Position numbers and translations under genes: made by a program. Of a stretch of DNA of 64,000 nucleotides, positions 8,739-17,103 are shown in pieces. Where the stretch lies: positions 1 to 64,000 of the forward strand of contig JAKAJN010000002.1 of the NCBI GenBank assembly GCA_021813725.1, read 5' to 3'. The notes under the pieces are model-generated. The model was not told the DNA's origin and searched no databases. It saw nothing but the letters and a program-made list of their open reading frames with translations. Source of the stretch: a bacterium (lineage in GTDB: Bacteria > Gemmatimonadota > Gemmatimonadetes > Gemmatimonadales > Gemmatimonadaceae). Position 1 is the stretch's first letter; the number at the start of each line of letters is the position of its first letter.

Positions 8739-10820
8739 TCAGCCGGGCTTGGCGATGTTGGCACCCGCCTGCGGTGCCGTGAGCAACGCGATCGCCGCGG
8801 CGACCGCTTCGCGCGTGCCGGCAAGGGCGAGCACATCCCCTGCCCGAATCACATCGGCGCCGCGTGGAATGAGTATGCGCTCCTCTCCGCGGGTGATCGC
8901 CAGCACACCGGCGCCGGTTTGCGCCCGCACGTTGAGTGCACGCAGCGATTGGCCCGCGGCGACGTGCGATTCGCTGATGGCGATGCCGACCGGCGCCCCC
9001 ATGCCGGGCAGCAACTCATCAGCGTGCGCGATGGGTTGCGGCACGGGATGCACGCCGGTCTCCGCCATCTGGTGCCGGAGTGCCGACACAAGCAACTGCG
9101 CCCCTGCCTCCGCGTGCCCCTGCAACGTCGTGGCGCTGTGCCAGACGAGCGCCCCGATGATCACCACGAGTAGCAGGAGCGCCGCGGCGCCGCGCAAGGG
9201 GGGCAGGAACGGCTGGACAACCGCCACCACCGGAACGCCGGCCAGCAGCAGGATGCCGCCCTGCAGTGACACGGCAAGCGCGCGACGCGGCGCGAAGCCG
9301 AAGTCGGCGCCTCGCACCGGCAGAGGCAGCGCCCGCTCGGAGAGCAGGTCGGCGATCTTGCGCGCCGACCGAAAGAGGCCGAGTACCAGTGGAGCTGCCG
9401 CCAGCGCGGCGAGCGCGAGCACCAGCAGTTGCGCGCCCTGCGGGCCTGCGCCGATGCCGCGTTGCAGCAGCGCAACGCCGCGCGGCATCTCTACCGCCGC
9501 CGCGACGACAATGGCAATCAGCACACCGACGTCGAGAAAGAGGAACCCGACGAGTTGCCGTTCGCGCGAACGCTGCGGCGTCGCGCCGCTCCGCCGCAAC
9601 GCCTCGAACCACGAGCCGTACAGTGCCACGAATGTCTGCAGTGGCGCCGGCAGCGCCCGGTCAATGCGGGCCGCAATCCCCGCCGATGACGCAATGAGCA
9701 CCGGAGTTGCCAGCGTCGTGACCGCTGACGCGGCGACGGCGATGGGGAGGAGCTGCTCACCCACGGCACCGGATGCGACCCCGACGCCGACGATGATGAA
9801 CGAGAACTCGCCAATCTGCGCGAGGCTCAGGGCAGCGCGCACACTCGTGCGAACGTCGCGTCCCGAAAGGAAGACCGCGGCCGACACCGCCACCGCCTTG
9901 CCACCCATCACGACCGCGACCATCACCACCGCCGCCATCCAATGCTGCACCACCAGCGCAGGGTCGATCGACATGCCGACGGCGACGAAGAAAATCGCAG
10001 CGAACAGGTCGCGCACCGGAGCGATGAGTGTGGCTACGGTGTGATGCGCACCCGACTCCGCCACGAGCGCGCCCATCAGGAAGGCGCCAAGGGCGGCGGA
10101 GTAGCCGAACGTGACCGCAAGGAGCGCGGCGACGAAGGCGAGCCCGACCGCCGTCACCAGCGTGGTCTCATCACGCCGCAGCCGCGCCACGGAGCGCATG
10201 AAGCGCGGCACGACGAGCAGGCCGACGCCGATGAGCGCCGCGAGAAAGGTGGCGAGTTGAAGGATCGTCCCGCCGAACGCACGGGCCGAGAGCGCGTGGC
10301 CGCTTCCGACGGCGGTGAGCGCGGCAAGAAGCAGGATCGCGATGAGATCCTCGAAGACGAGGATGCCGAAGACCGCATCACGCACCGCCGGTTCCACTGG
10401 GCGCTCGCCAAAGGCGCGGGCGATGATCGTCGTCGACGAGATGGCGACGATGGCGCCGGTGAAGATCGCCTCGCGCGACGTCCATCCGAGCGCCTCGGCC
10501 GTTGCCACGCCGAGGCCGAACATCGCGGCCGTCTCGAGCAGTGCGACGAGTCCCGACACCGGCGCCATACGCAGCATGCGGCGGAGCGAGAACTCGAGCC
10601 CGATGGAGAACATCAACAGCACCACACCCACTTCGGCGAGCGACGACACCGTGGCCGCGTCGGCGACGAGCGGCACCGGGACGTGCGGTCCGACGATCAT
10701 TCCCGCGATCAGATAGCCGAAGACGACGGGGAGTCGGATGCGCTGGCACAGCACCGTCGTCACGGCGGCAACGCCGCAGACGACGGCGAGCGTGTAGAGG
10801 AACGAGCCGGCTTCGTGCAT
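8739..10820 (-). CDS. CPA2-family cation:proton antiporter (Kef/RosB type) with TrkA-C domain
   Basis: A 693-residue inner-membrane antiporter expected to exchange Na+ or K+ for protons. Residues 1-380 form the multi-helix Na+/H+ exchanger fold (start LAVVCGVAAVTTVLCQRIRL, with GYLIAGMIVGP and VGVVLLMFSIGLEFS typical of CPA2). A further hydrophobic block spans roughly 440-590. The C-terminus (about 615-685) is a TrkA-C/RCK-C regulatory domain. I do not see the NAD-binding TrkA-N Rossmann motif that KefB/C carry, so regulation must differ. ATG 10820 is chosen; the frame extends upstream into the divergent acyltransferase region with non-family sequence. Confidence 0.85.
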   Translation of the reverse strand: MHEAGSFLYTLAVVCGVAAVTTVLCQRIRLPVVFGYLIAGMIVGPHVPVPLVADAATVSSLAEVGVVLLMFSIGLEFSLRRMLRMAPVSGLVALLETAAMFGLGVATAEALGWTSREAIFTGAIVAISSTTIIARAFGERPVEPAVRDAVFGILVFEDLIAILLLAALTAVGSGHALSARAFGGTILQLATFLAALIGVGLLVVPRFMRSVARLRRDETTLVTAVGLAFVAALLAVTFGYSAALGAFLMGALVAESGAHHTVATLIAPVRDLFAAIFFVAVGMSIDPALVVQHWMAAVVMVAVVMGGKAVAVSAAVFLSGRDVRTSVRAALSLAQIGEFSFIIVGVGVASGAVGEQLLPIAVAASAVTTLATPVLIASSAGIAARIDRALPAPLQTFVALYGSWFEALRRSGATPQRSRERQLVGFLFLDVGVLIAIVVAAAVEMPRGVALLQRGIGAGPQGAQLLVLALAALAAAPLVLGLFRSARKIADLLSERALPLPVRGADFGFAPRRALAVSLQGGILLLAGVPVVAVVQPFLPPLRGAAALLLLVVIIGALVWHSATTLQGHAEAGAQLLVSALRHQMAETGVHPVPQPIAHADELLPGMGAPVGIAISESHVAAGQSLRALNVRAQTGAGVLAITRGEERILIPRGADVIRAGDVLALAGTREAVAAAIALLTAPQAGANIAKPG

Positions 10821-10908
10821 CCCGGGGAGAGTGGCGAACGGTAGGCTGGCCCGCAACCGCCAGCGACTGCCCGTGGTGCATTGCGTCCACGGAAGCGAAA
10901 TTGCGCCC

Positions 10909-12018
10909 GTGCATCGCCCGGAAAACACCCCGCGTCCGGCCAGTCCGCGCATTCCGTCGCTCGACGGGTGCCGGGCGCTCTCCATCGCGCTCGTCGTGCT
11001 CTACCACTTGGCATCACAAGTGGGCGCACCCCACGCGTTGCGGCGCGTCGGTGATGTCACGCACTCGGGCGGGTTGGGGGTGCGCATCTTCTTCGCCATT
11101 TCCGGCTACCTGATCACCACGCTGCTGCTCTCGGAGATTCAGAAGACCGGCGACCTCTCGCTCCGCCGGTTCTATTTCCGACGCACCCTGCGCATCCTGC
11201 CGCCGTACTACGTGTATCTGGCGTGCATCATGGCGCTCACGACAGCGGGAGTTTTCACGTTGGGACCGGGTGACGCACTGCATGCCTGGACATTCACCAC
11301 GAACTTCAATGCGCTCACAGCCGCCTGGCCGGTGGTGCACAGCTGGTCACTGTCCATCGAGGAACAGTTCTACCTGCTCTGGCCAGGACTCCTGCTCCTG
11401 CTTGGGCCGCGCCGAGCGCGCCCGGCGCTCGTCACGGTGATCATCGCCGCAGCGCTGTGGCGGATGGCCGCGTACGCGCGTCTCATCACCATTGGCGAAG
11501 CGGCGCAATACGCCTTCCGTGGCGTGGCGGACTGGCTGGCGTGCGGTGCGCTGCTTGCTCTTGTGCGGCCGTGGCTGCACGCGCACCGCGGGTATTCCAC
11601 CTTGCTGGCGCACCCGCTCCTTCCCGTGGGCGGCATATTGGTGGTGGCCGGCGCATGGACCGGACTCGGGTACTGGCGGCGCGCCGACCTGCTGATGCCA
11701 GGAGCGGTGATCGGTACAGTGCTGCTGCTCGACTGGGCGATGACGCATCCCGAGCACCTGCTGGCCCGACCGCTCAACTGGGAGCCGATTGCCTGGGTCG
11801 GGCGGCTCTCGTATTCCCTCTACCTCTGGCAGGAGCCATTCCTCCCGGGGGAGCCCAGCCGCTGGTGGGAGCAGGCGCCGCTGAACGTGGCGCTGGCGCT
11901 GGGCGCGGCGATGGTCTCCTACTATCTGGTGGAGCGTCCGGCGCTCAATTGGCGCGCCCGTCTCGAGCCGCGACTCGCGTGGCTCTGGCCCGTGCACCGG
12001 ACGCCCGACGCACGGTAA
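10909..12018 (+). CDS. Acyltransferase family 3 (OafA/YrhL-like) membrane protein
   Basis: A 369-residue multi-pass membrane O-acyltransferase, probably acetylating a surface polysaccharide. The N-terminal signature IPSLDGCRALSIALVVLYH contains the family's catalytic-type histidine. It is followed by the conserved GGLGVRIFFAISGYLITTLLL helix, RRFYFRRTLRILPPYY and VVHSWSLSIEEQFYLLWP. About ten hydrophobic helices follow, ending in the characteristic VSYYLVERPALNW. The start is uncertain: GTG 10909 has a GAAATT element six bases upstream as in other putative leaderless genes here, while ATG 10831 in the same frame would add 26 atypical residues. It diverges from the antiporter gene. Confidence 0.85.
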   Translation: MHRPENTPRPASPRIPSLDGCRALSIALVVLYHLASQVGAPHALRRVGDVTHSGGLGVRIFFAISGYLITTLLLSEIQKTGDLSLRRFYFRRTLRILPPYYVYLACIMALTTAGVFTLGPGDALHAWTFTTNFNALTAAWPVVHSWSLSIEEQFYLLWPGLLLLLGPRRARPALVTVIIAAALWRMAAYARLITIGEAAQYAFRGVADWLACGALLALVRPWLHAHRGYSTLLAHPLLPVGGILVVAGAWTGLGYWRRADLLMPGAVIGTVLLLDWAMTHPEHLLARPLNWEPIAWVGRLSYSLYLWQEPFLPGEPSRWWEQAPLNVALALGAAMVSYYLVERPALNWRARLEPRLAWLWPVHRTPDAR

Positions 12019-12060
12019 ATTGCGGTCGTTGCCGCCTCCCCCCGTTTCACCACGACGACT

Positions 12061-12558
12061 ATGCCCACTCTTGCATTTTCCGCACTGCCCGCCGAGTCGC
12101 GCGTCTGGCTCTTCGGCGCGGCCGCGCCCATTGACGACGTGGACGAGCAGCGGGTGCTCACCACGGTGGACCAGTTCCTCGCCGGTTGGCAGGCGCACGG
12201 CCAGCCGCTCTACGCCGGGCGCGATTGGCGCGACGGACGATTCCTCGCGATCGGCGTGGACACGTCGCGCGAGGGCGCCTCAGGGTGTTCGGTTGACGGG
12301 CTGTTTCGCGCGCTGAAGGCGATCGAGGGCGGTATCGGCACGACGCTGCTCGACCACTCGCTCGTCTACTATCGCGACGGCGCGGGCTTCGTGCACGCCG
12401 TGTCGCGCGACGACTTCGCGCTGCTGGCCCGCGACGGACACGTGGGGCCGGACACGCCGGTGATGGACCTGTCCATCACGGACGCCGGTGCGTACCGCGC
12501 GGGGTTTGAGCGGCGCGCCGGCGACAGCTGGCACGCCGCTCTGCTCACGACCCACTAG
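12061..12558 (+). CDS. Small conserved protein of a family commonly mislabelled 'ABC transporter ATPase'
   Basis: A 165-residue soluble protein. The pattern ESRVWLFGA, then QFLAGWQAHG, RFLAIGVD and ASGCSVDGLFRALKAIE resembles a conserved family common in Bacteroidetes whose members are often annotated as ABC transporter ATPase. No Walker A or B motif is present, so that name is not supported and the function is unknown. The conserved Ser-Gly-Cys-Ser-Val-Asp segment (near residue 80) may be functional. A TAAATT element (12016-12021) overlapping the end of the acyltransferase gene could serve as -10. Its stop lies 7 bp from that of the opposed DUF6526 gene. Confidence 0.7.
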   Translation: MPTLAFSALPAESRVWLFGAAAPIDDVDEQRVLTTVDQFLAGWQAHGQPLYAGRDWRDGRFLAIGVDTSREGASGCSVDGLFRALKAIEGGIGTTLLDHSLVYYRDGAGFVHAVSRDDFALLARDGHVGPDTPVMDLSITDAGAYRAGFERRAGDSWHAALLTTH

Positions 12559-12565
12559 CGACCGG

Positions 12566-13003
12566 CTAGACCCGCTGCCAATCGGCTTGCCAGTCCTTGA
12601 TGGCGAGCTTGATGGCCTTCTGCTCGGTCAGTTCGCCGGCGAGCACGCGCTGCACGAGCCCAGGCAGTTCCGCATCACTCGCGAAGCGCAGCCCAACCAA
12701 CTGTTTGACGTTGAGTCGCGGGATCTCGGCGTGCAGCGCTGCCGGGAGAACCTCGCGCAGGCGCAGGCGCATCTCAAGCCGAATGAGGCGATCCTGCACG
12801 GTGGTCGCCATCAAGCGCGCGGACGCGACAAGAGCGAGGATGCCGACCGCGAGCACCACGTTCCAGATGGCGTAGCGGGTGCCGTAGTAGTACGCGTGCC
12901 GGATCTGTACTACCAGATTGACCAGCGCGATGGGGCTGGCGATGAAGTGGTAGAACGGTTCGAAGCGCGTGTGGTTACCGTAATTCTGGACCTTGTCTGC
13001 CAT
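12566..13003 (-). CDS. DUF6526-like small membrane protein
   Basis: A 145-residue protein with a conserved polar start (MADKVQNYGNHTRFEP) and two predicted transmembrane helices, roughly residues 18-34 (FIASPIALVNLVVQI) and 43-63 (IWNVVLAVGILALVASARL). An amphipathic, Arg/Glu-rich cytoplasmic tail of about 80 residues includes LRLREVLP. The layout fits the DUF6526 family of unknown function. ATG 13003 is chosen over an upstream in-frame ATG because it gives the family N-terminus and has a GAGG about 7 bp before it on the coding strand. Confidence 0.7.
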   Translation of the reverse strand: MADKVQNYGNHTRFEPFYHFIASPIALVNLVVQIRHAYYYGTRYAIWNVVLAVGILALVASARLMATTVQDRLIRLEMRLRLREVLPAALHAEIPRLNVKQLVGLRFASDAELPGLVQRVLAGELTEQKAIKLAIKDWQADWQRV

Positions 13004-13279
13004 GAGAAACCTCGGGGAAGGAAGCGGGCATCGGCGCCGCGGGCTTGCGTCCGAAGATGCCACGGGCCAGGCGGCCCGGCAAACGACGCGCTACGCGCGC
13101 GTCACGCCGAGTGCACGACACGAGCCTCGGTGACCGATGACCTCACACGGGAGCGGTGCCGCCGTCCTGCGATCCGCCTCTTGCGACTACCAGTGATGCC
13201 TACGGGCGCCGTATCATTGAACGTGCGTGCCTGATGTCCTCTTGCGCATGTGAGATCTGCCATCCGCTCCCATGTAACG

Positions 13280-14044
13280 ATGCGATTCCGACCGCTCTCT
13301 CTCGCAAGGCTTGCGCACCGGCTCGTCGATGTGCTGCAGCGGCGCAGCGTCAGTTCGTGGGTGGCACGGCAGGCGCGACTGCAGTTGATCCAAGTGGGGG
13401 CCAACGATGGTGTCATGGCGGATCCAATCCGTGAGATCGTCCTGCGGCCAAACGTGCACGCGGTACTCGTCGAGCCGGTCCCGGACGTGTTCGCCCGGCT
13501 GGCTCAGACGTACGCACTGCAATCCCGCGTGGTTTGCCGTCAGGTCGCTGTCGTGCCCGATGACGACCGGCTAAGCGTTCCTTTCTTCCGCTTCGTGCCG
13601 AAGCCTGGCGCGCATTGGGATGAACTGTACACGGGGTGGGGTTCCACGCGACGCGACCACTTGGAGAAATTCCGAGAGTTCGTGCCCGATTTCGACTCAC
13701 TCGTCCAGATGGAGTCCGTACCAGCCACCACATTGGCCAAGCTGTTCGCTTCGACAGGGTGGTCGACGATTGACATGCTGCAGATGGACGTCGAAGGGCT
13801 CGACGTCGCGCTCATGGAGAGCATGCCTTTCGATTCGTGGGTGCCTCGCATCATTCGGTTCGAGCACATCCACAGTGACCGTGACCGGCTGCTCAGGCTG
13901 TTGAGTCGCCTACACGCGATCGGCTACCGGACTTTCAGTCACGGGTTCGACACGCTCTGCATACGTGTCGAGGAGATGCCTCACTTCCGCATGCTCAGCT
14001 TGATCCAGCGGCTTCACCCGGCATGGTTCGTGCCGCCGCGATGA
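13280..14044 (+). CDS. FkbM family methyltransferase
   Basis: A 254-residue SAM-dependent methyltransferase of the FkbM type, which usually O-methylates sugar or polyketide hydroxyls. The SAM-binding motif LQLIQVGANDGVMADP sits near residues 43-58. VEPVPDVFARL corresponds to the acidic ribose-binding loop, and IDMLQMDVEGLDVALM is the family's conserved DVEG motif. Its GC content is about 59%, clearly below the surrounding genes near 68-70%, suggesting horizontal acquisition together with the next gene and the 3' part of the exporter ATPase. A start at 13250 adds ten residues; ATG 13280 is preferred. Confidence 0.85.
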   Translation: MRFRPLSLARLAHRLVDVLQRRSVSSWVARQARLQLIQVGANDGVMADPIREIVLRPNVHAVLVEPVPDVFARLAQTYALQSRVVCRQVAVVPDDDRLSVPFFRFVPKPGAHWDELYTGWGSTRRDHLEKFREFVPDFDSLVQMESVPATTLAKLFASTGWSTIDMLQMDVEGLDVALMESMPFDSWVPRIIRFEHIHSDRDRLLRLLSRLHAIGYRTFSHGFDTLCIRVEEMPHFRMLSLIQRLHPAWFVPPR

Positions 14045-14053
14045 CAGCGGCAC

Positions 14054-15058
14054 TTACCAGTAGCATCCCCCTTCGACGTCATGCCAGCGTGGCGGACGAT
14101 TCGTTAGGTCGGGATGAACCCAGGCGGCGTTGAAGAGACGTTGAAAGAACGGCATCTCGTCCCATCGCCTCCCCCTGATGCCAAAGAGGATCTGAGTCGC
14201 ACCGCCGAGATGCACGGCTTGCCGCCCCATACGTTTGACTGCGGCCGCCAGAGGCAGGCCGTACGCTCCGGCCCCGATAATGGCGACGTCAAACGACTGA
14301 CCGGCGATCGATTGCGTCATCGCGTCCAACGCCTCAAACCAATCGGCGTGCTTCGGACGCGCCCCGGCGTTCGAGACGATCGCGGTGACCGTCCGAAGGG
14401 TGAACTGCGGGAGGACCTCACGATCCGGGAAAAGCCGTTCCCGCTTCGCAAACTGCGCGCGAATTAGATCCGCAAGCGGGTGCACGACCAACACTGTCCG
14501 GCCGCGCAGTACACGGGACCACGGCGCCGTATGGTAGTACGGTTCCAGATCCACTAACGGCACGCGCTTTGCTTTCAAGCCAAGCGACACCAGCGTGCGC
14601 TCGCCGGGGAGCCACGATCCGAGAATGTCCACCGACGGCACATCCGCGAGCATTCGGTCCGCGAAGCGGGCGAGCATTTGAGGAGTGGCGGGAAACAGCC
14701 CGGTGTGCAATTCCATCGCGCTGAGGAATGCGGCGTCCCACCACGGCGCCGGCGCGGCACCGAGGAGGTACCGCAGGTGGGAAGCGAGGCGAACGCCGCC
14801 GCCGCCGATGGCGAGGTGGCGCAACACTGCCTCGAGTTCCCCGGCACCGAAGCGCGCGATCAGCGCTGGGGCGGGGCGTTCCAGCGTCGTGTAGATGAGG
14901 TGACCGGCGTCCTCGCCGCTGACCGCAGGCTTCCATGCACGACCTATCGGCCGAGCAGGCGCAATGCGCTCCCGTAGATCGTGCAGGGCGCGCCAGCCCC
15001 GTTGCGCGATGGAGAGGTGGGACGCCGATGCGACTTTCGCCGCTTGGTGGTCAGGCAC
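14054..15058 (-). CDS. GT-D-fold domain protein, probable polysaccharide glycosyltransferase
   Basis: A 334-residue protein containing the pattern IARFGAGELEAVLRHL, then RVLRGRTVLVVHPLADLIRAQF, DVAIIGAGAYGLPLAAAVKRMG and AVHLGGATQILFGIRGRRW. This arrangement is typical of GT-D-fold proteins in capsule and O-antigen clusters; the DUF1792/GT-D relationship is from family knowledge. GTG 15058 is chosen because it overlaps the stop of the ABC ATPase gene by 8 bp, giving a coupled operon. Reading from the upstream ATG at 15136 would bury 26 residues in that gene. GC is about 61%. Its stop is only 9 bp from the convergent fkbM stop. Confidence 0.7.
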   Translation of the reverse strand: MPDHQAAKVASASHLSIAQRGWRALHDLRERIAPARPIGRAWKPAVSGEDAGHLIYTTLERPAPALIARFGAGELEAVLRHLAIGGGGVRLASHLRYLLGAAPAPWWDAAFLSAMELHTGLFPATPQMLARFADRMLADVPSVDILGSWLPGERTLVSLGLKAKRVPLVDLEPYYHTAPWSRVLRGRTVLVVHPLADLIRAQFAKRERLFPDREVLPQFTLRTVTAIVSNAGARPKHADWFEALDAMTQSIAGQSFDVAIIGAGAYGLPLAAAVKRMGRQAVHLGGATQILFGIRGRRWDEMPFFQRLFNAAWVHPDLTNRPPRWHDVEGGCYW

Positions 15059-16286
15059 CGCTGACGATCCAGGAATAGTCCTCGAGGTACGCCATGTGCT
15101 CGGGATTCCAATCGTAATCCGGCCTGACGAGGCCATCCATCGTGACCTCGAAGGGACAGATATGCCTCAGCAGGTCGAAAGTCTGATGCGTTGACCTGTC
15201 GTTCAGCCAGATGGTGATGGTGTAGTGGCCCATCATGAGCCGATAGCGTGGAACGTCGAACCGCACGACGAAGCGTCCGACGGCATTCCGAAACGCTGGA
15301 CCGTCCCCATAAATCCAAAAGTGATTGACCGAGCGCTCGGATTCGTCTGTGACGTGCACCGAGAAGCATAGCTTGGGTACCCGATCTGCGACGTCAATCT
15401 CAACCTCAATCGCGAAAGGATCACCGTGGCGATGGACTCCCTCGCTCACCGAAGTCTTCAGCCGAGCTGATCGCACGTGCGTGCCCGTGCGGCCCGGAGG
15501 TGAGGCGTACGCATACGGCGACCCGGCGCCCTCCGCCTGCAGTGCGCGATAGAACGCGAGACCGTCGGTGGTCGGTCCGTCGAAGGCGATGCGCCCGCGC
15601 TCCAGCACCAACGTGCGCGTCGTCAGCGTCGACACGGCATGCAGCGCGTGACTCACGAAGAGAACGGTGCGCCCCGCGCCGGCCACCTCGCCCATCTTGC
15701 CGAGACACTTGCGCTGGAACTCCTGGTCGCCGACGGCGAGCACCTCATCCACGACGAGAATCTCGGCGTCGAGGTGGGCCGCGACGGCGAAGGCAAGGCG
15801 CATGTACATGCCGCTACTGTAGCGCTTGACCGGCGTGTCGATGAACGGTTCGATCCCCGCGAACGCCACGATCTCGTCGAAGCGCTGTGCCACCTCCCGT
15901 CGGCGCATGCCCAGAATCGCGCCGTTGAGGAAGATGTTCTCGCGCCCGGTCAGCTCGGGGTGGAAGCCGGTGCCCACTTCGATGAGCGAACCGACGCGGC
16001 CACGCAGGTCGGCCCAGCCGGTGGTGGGCGTCGTGATGCGGCTCAGCAGCTTGAGCAGCGTGCTCTTGCCGGCGCCATTGCGCCCGATGATGCCAACCGC
16101 CTGTCCGCGCGGAATGTCAAAGGTGGCATCCTGCAGCGCCCAGAAGGGCTCGCCAGCGGTTCCGCCCAGCGGGTGTCGCACCGCGCGCACGAGTTTCTCA
16201 GCGAGCGTGGTGGCGCGCAGGCCGCGGCCGATGCGGTACGCCTTGCCGAGCCCCTCAGCCTGGATGGCGAGCGCGTCAGATTTCAT
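15051..16286 (-). CDS. ABC transporter ATPase with polysaccharide-recognition C-domain (Wzt type)
   Basis: A 411-residue energising subunit for export of a completed, undecaprenol-linked polysaccharide across the inner membrane. Residues 1-245 are the nucleotide-binding domain: Walker A GRNGAGKST at 68-76, signature YSSGMYMRLAFA, Walker B ILVVDEVLAVGD and the switch His in VSHALH. Residues from about 265 form the Wzt-C beta-sandwich that in O-antigen exporters reads the terminal modification of the glycan. GC falls from about 70% in the ATPase part to about 57% over 15061-15480, right at the domain linker. The gene overlaps the permease gene by 11 bp and the GT-D gene by 8 bp. Confidence 0.9.
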   Translation of the reverse strand: MKSDALAIQAEGLGKAYRIGRGLRATTLAEKLVRAVRHPLGGTAGEPFWALQDATFDIPRGQAVGIIGRNGAGKSTLLKLLSRITTPTTGWADLRGRVGSLIEVGTGFHPELTGRENIFLNGAILGMRRREVAQRFDEIVAFAGIEPFIDTPVKRYSSGMYMRLAFAVAAHLDAEILVVDEVLAVGDQEFQRKCLGKMGEVAGAGRTVLFVSHALHAVSTLTTRTLVLERGRIAFDGPTTDGLAFYRALQAEGAGSPYAYASPPGRTGTHVRSARLKTSVSEGVHRHGDPFAIEVEIDVADRVPKLCFSVHVTDESERSVNHFWIYGDGPAFRNAVGRFVVRFDVPRYRLMMGHYTITIWLNDRSTHQTFDLLRHICPFEVTMDGLVRPDYDWNPEHMAYLEDYSWIVSGA

Positions 16287-17103
16287 CGGCGAAGCTCCGC
16301 TCGATGCCGCGGAAGACGGCGGCGCCAAGGATGAGATTCGCAGCCGCGAAGCCGGCGCTGTACCAGAGCGCCGGCCACCCGGGCGCCGGCGTGCCGAGCA
16401 GCGACCAGCGCAGAAGCTCGAGTGGCGCCGCCAACGGATTGGCATAGTAGAGCGCCTGCCAGCGAGCCGGAACCGCGGAGGACGCGTACGCCACCGGGCT
16501 GGCGTAGAGCGCAAGCTGGATGCCGACGGGAATCAGGTACTGCACGTCGCGGTAGCGCACGGCGAGTGCGGCAGCCGCAAATCCGGCGCCGAGGGCGAGC
16601 GCAGCCAGCAACACCACGGCAACCGGCGCGCCCAGCAGACGCGCATCGAAGGCATGCCCCTGCAGCAGCGCGATGGCGACGAAGACAGCGAAGGTCACCA
16701 GCAGGTCGACCAGCGCCGCCGGCACGACCGCCAGCGGCAGGATGAGCCGCGGGAAATACACGCGCGACACGAGCTGCGGATTCTGGATGAGCGACGTGCT
16801 GGCGCGCGTGAGCACGCTCGAGAAGAAGTTCCACCCGGCGAGCGCCGCGAGCGCGAACAGCAGGTAGGGTTGACCGTCGGTCGGAACGTGCGCGATGCTG
16901 CCGAAGACGAAGGCGAAAATGCCGGCTGCCGCGAGCGGCTGGAGTACCACCCACGCCACGCCGAGGAACGTCTGGCGGTAGCGCAGCCGCAGGTCGCGCG
17001 TGCCGAGCGCCTCGAACAGGTCGCGATAGCGCCAGAGCTCGCGCACGGCGCGAATCGGCGAACCGCGCCCCGCGCCGATGCGGACGACCGGCTCGTCGCT
17101 CAC
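16276..17103 (-). CDS. ABC-2 type polysaccharide export permease (Wzm type)
   Basis: A 275-residue six-helix inner-membrane permease forming the export channel with the ATPase encoded next to it. The amphipathic N-terminus (RELWRYRDLFEALGTRDLRLRYRQ) and the FLGVAWVVLQPL motif are diagnostic of the polysaccharide-export ABC-2 family. LVSRVYFPRLILPLAVV and LALYASPVAY mark later helices. The start is a GTG overlapping the MscS gene stop by 4 bp (GTGA on the minus strand). The ABC2 pair downstream of a mechanosensitive channel suggests co-transcription from the mscS promoter. Confidence 0.9.
   Translation of the reverse strand: MSDEPVVRIGAGRGSPIRAVRELWRYRDLFEALGTRDLRLRYRQTFLGVAWVVLQPLAAAGIFAFVFGSIAHVPTDGQPYLLFALAALAGWNFFSSVLTRASTSLIQNPQLVSRVYFPRLILPLAVVPAALVDLLVTFAVFVAIALLQGHAFDARLLGAPVAVVLLAALALGAGFAAAALAVRYRDVQYLIPVGIQLALYASPVAYASSAVPARWQALYYANPLAAPLELLRWSLLGTPAPGWPALWYSAGFAAANLILGAAVFRGIERSFADEI

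Noticed and set aside
12541-12570. Small palindrome CTAGC-GACCG-GCTAG between converging stops as a terminator
   Set aside because: A five-base stem without a T run is too weak, and the match comes from the two stop codons.
15059-15136. ATG 15136 as start of the GT-D-fold gene
   Set aside because: It would place 26 atypical residues inside the ABC ATPase gene; GTG 15058 gives a normal 8-bp operon overlap.
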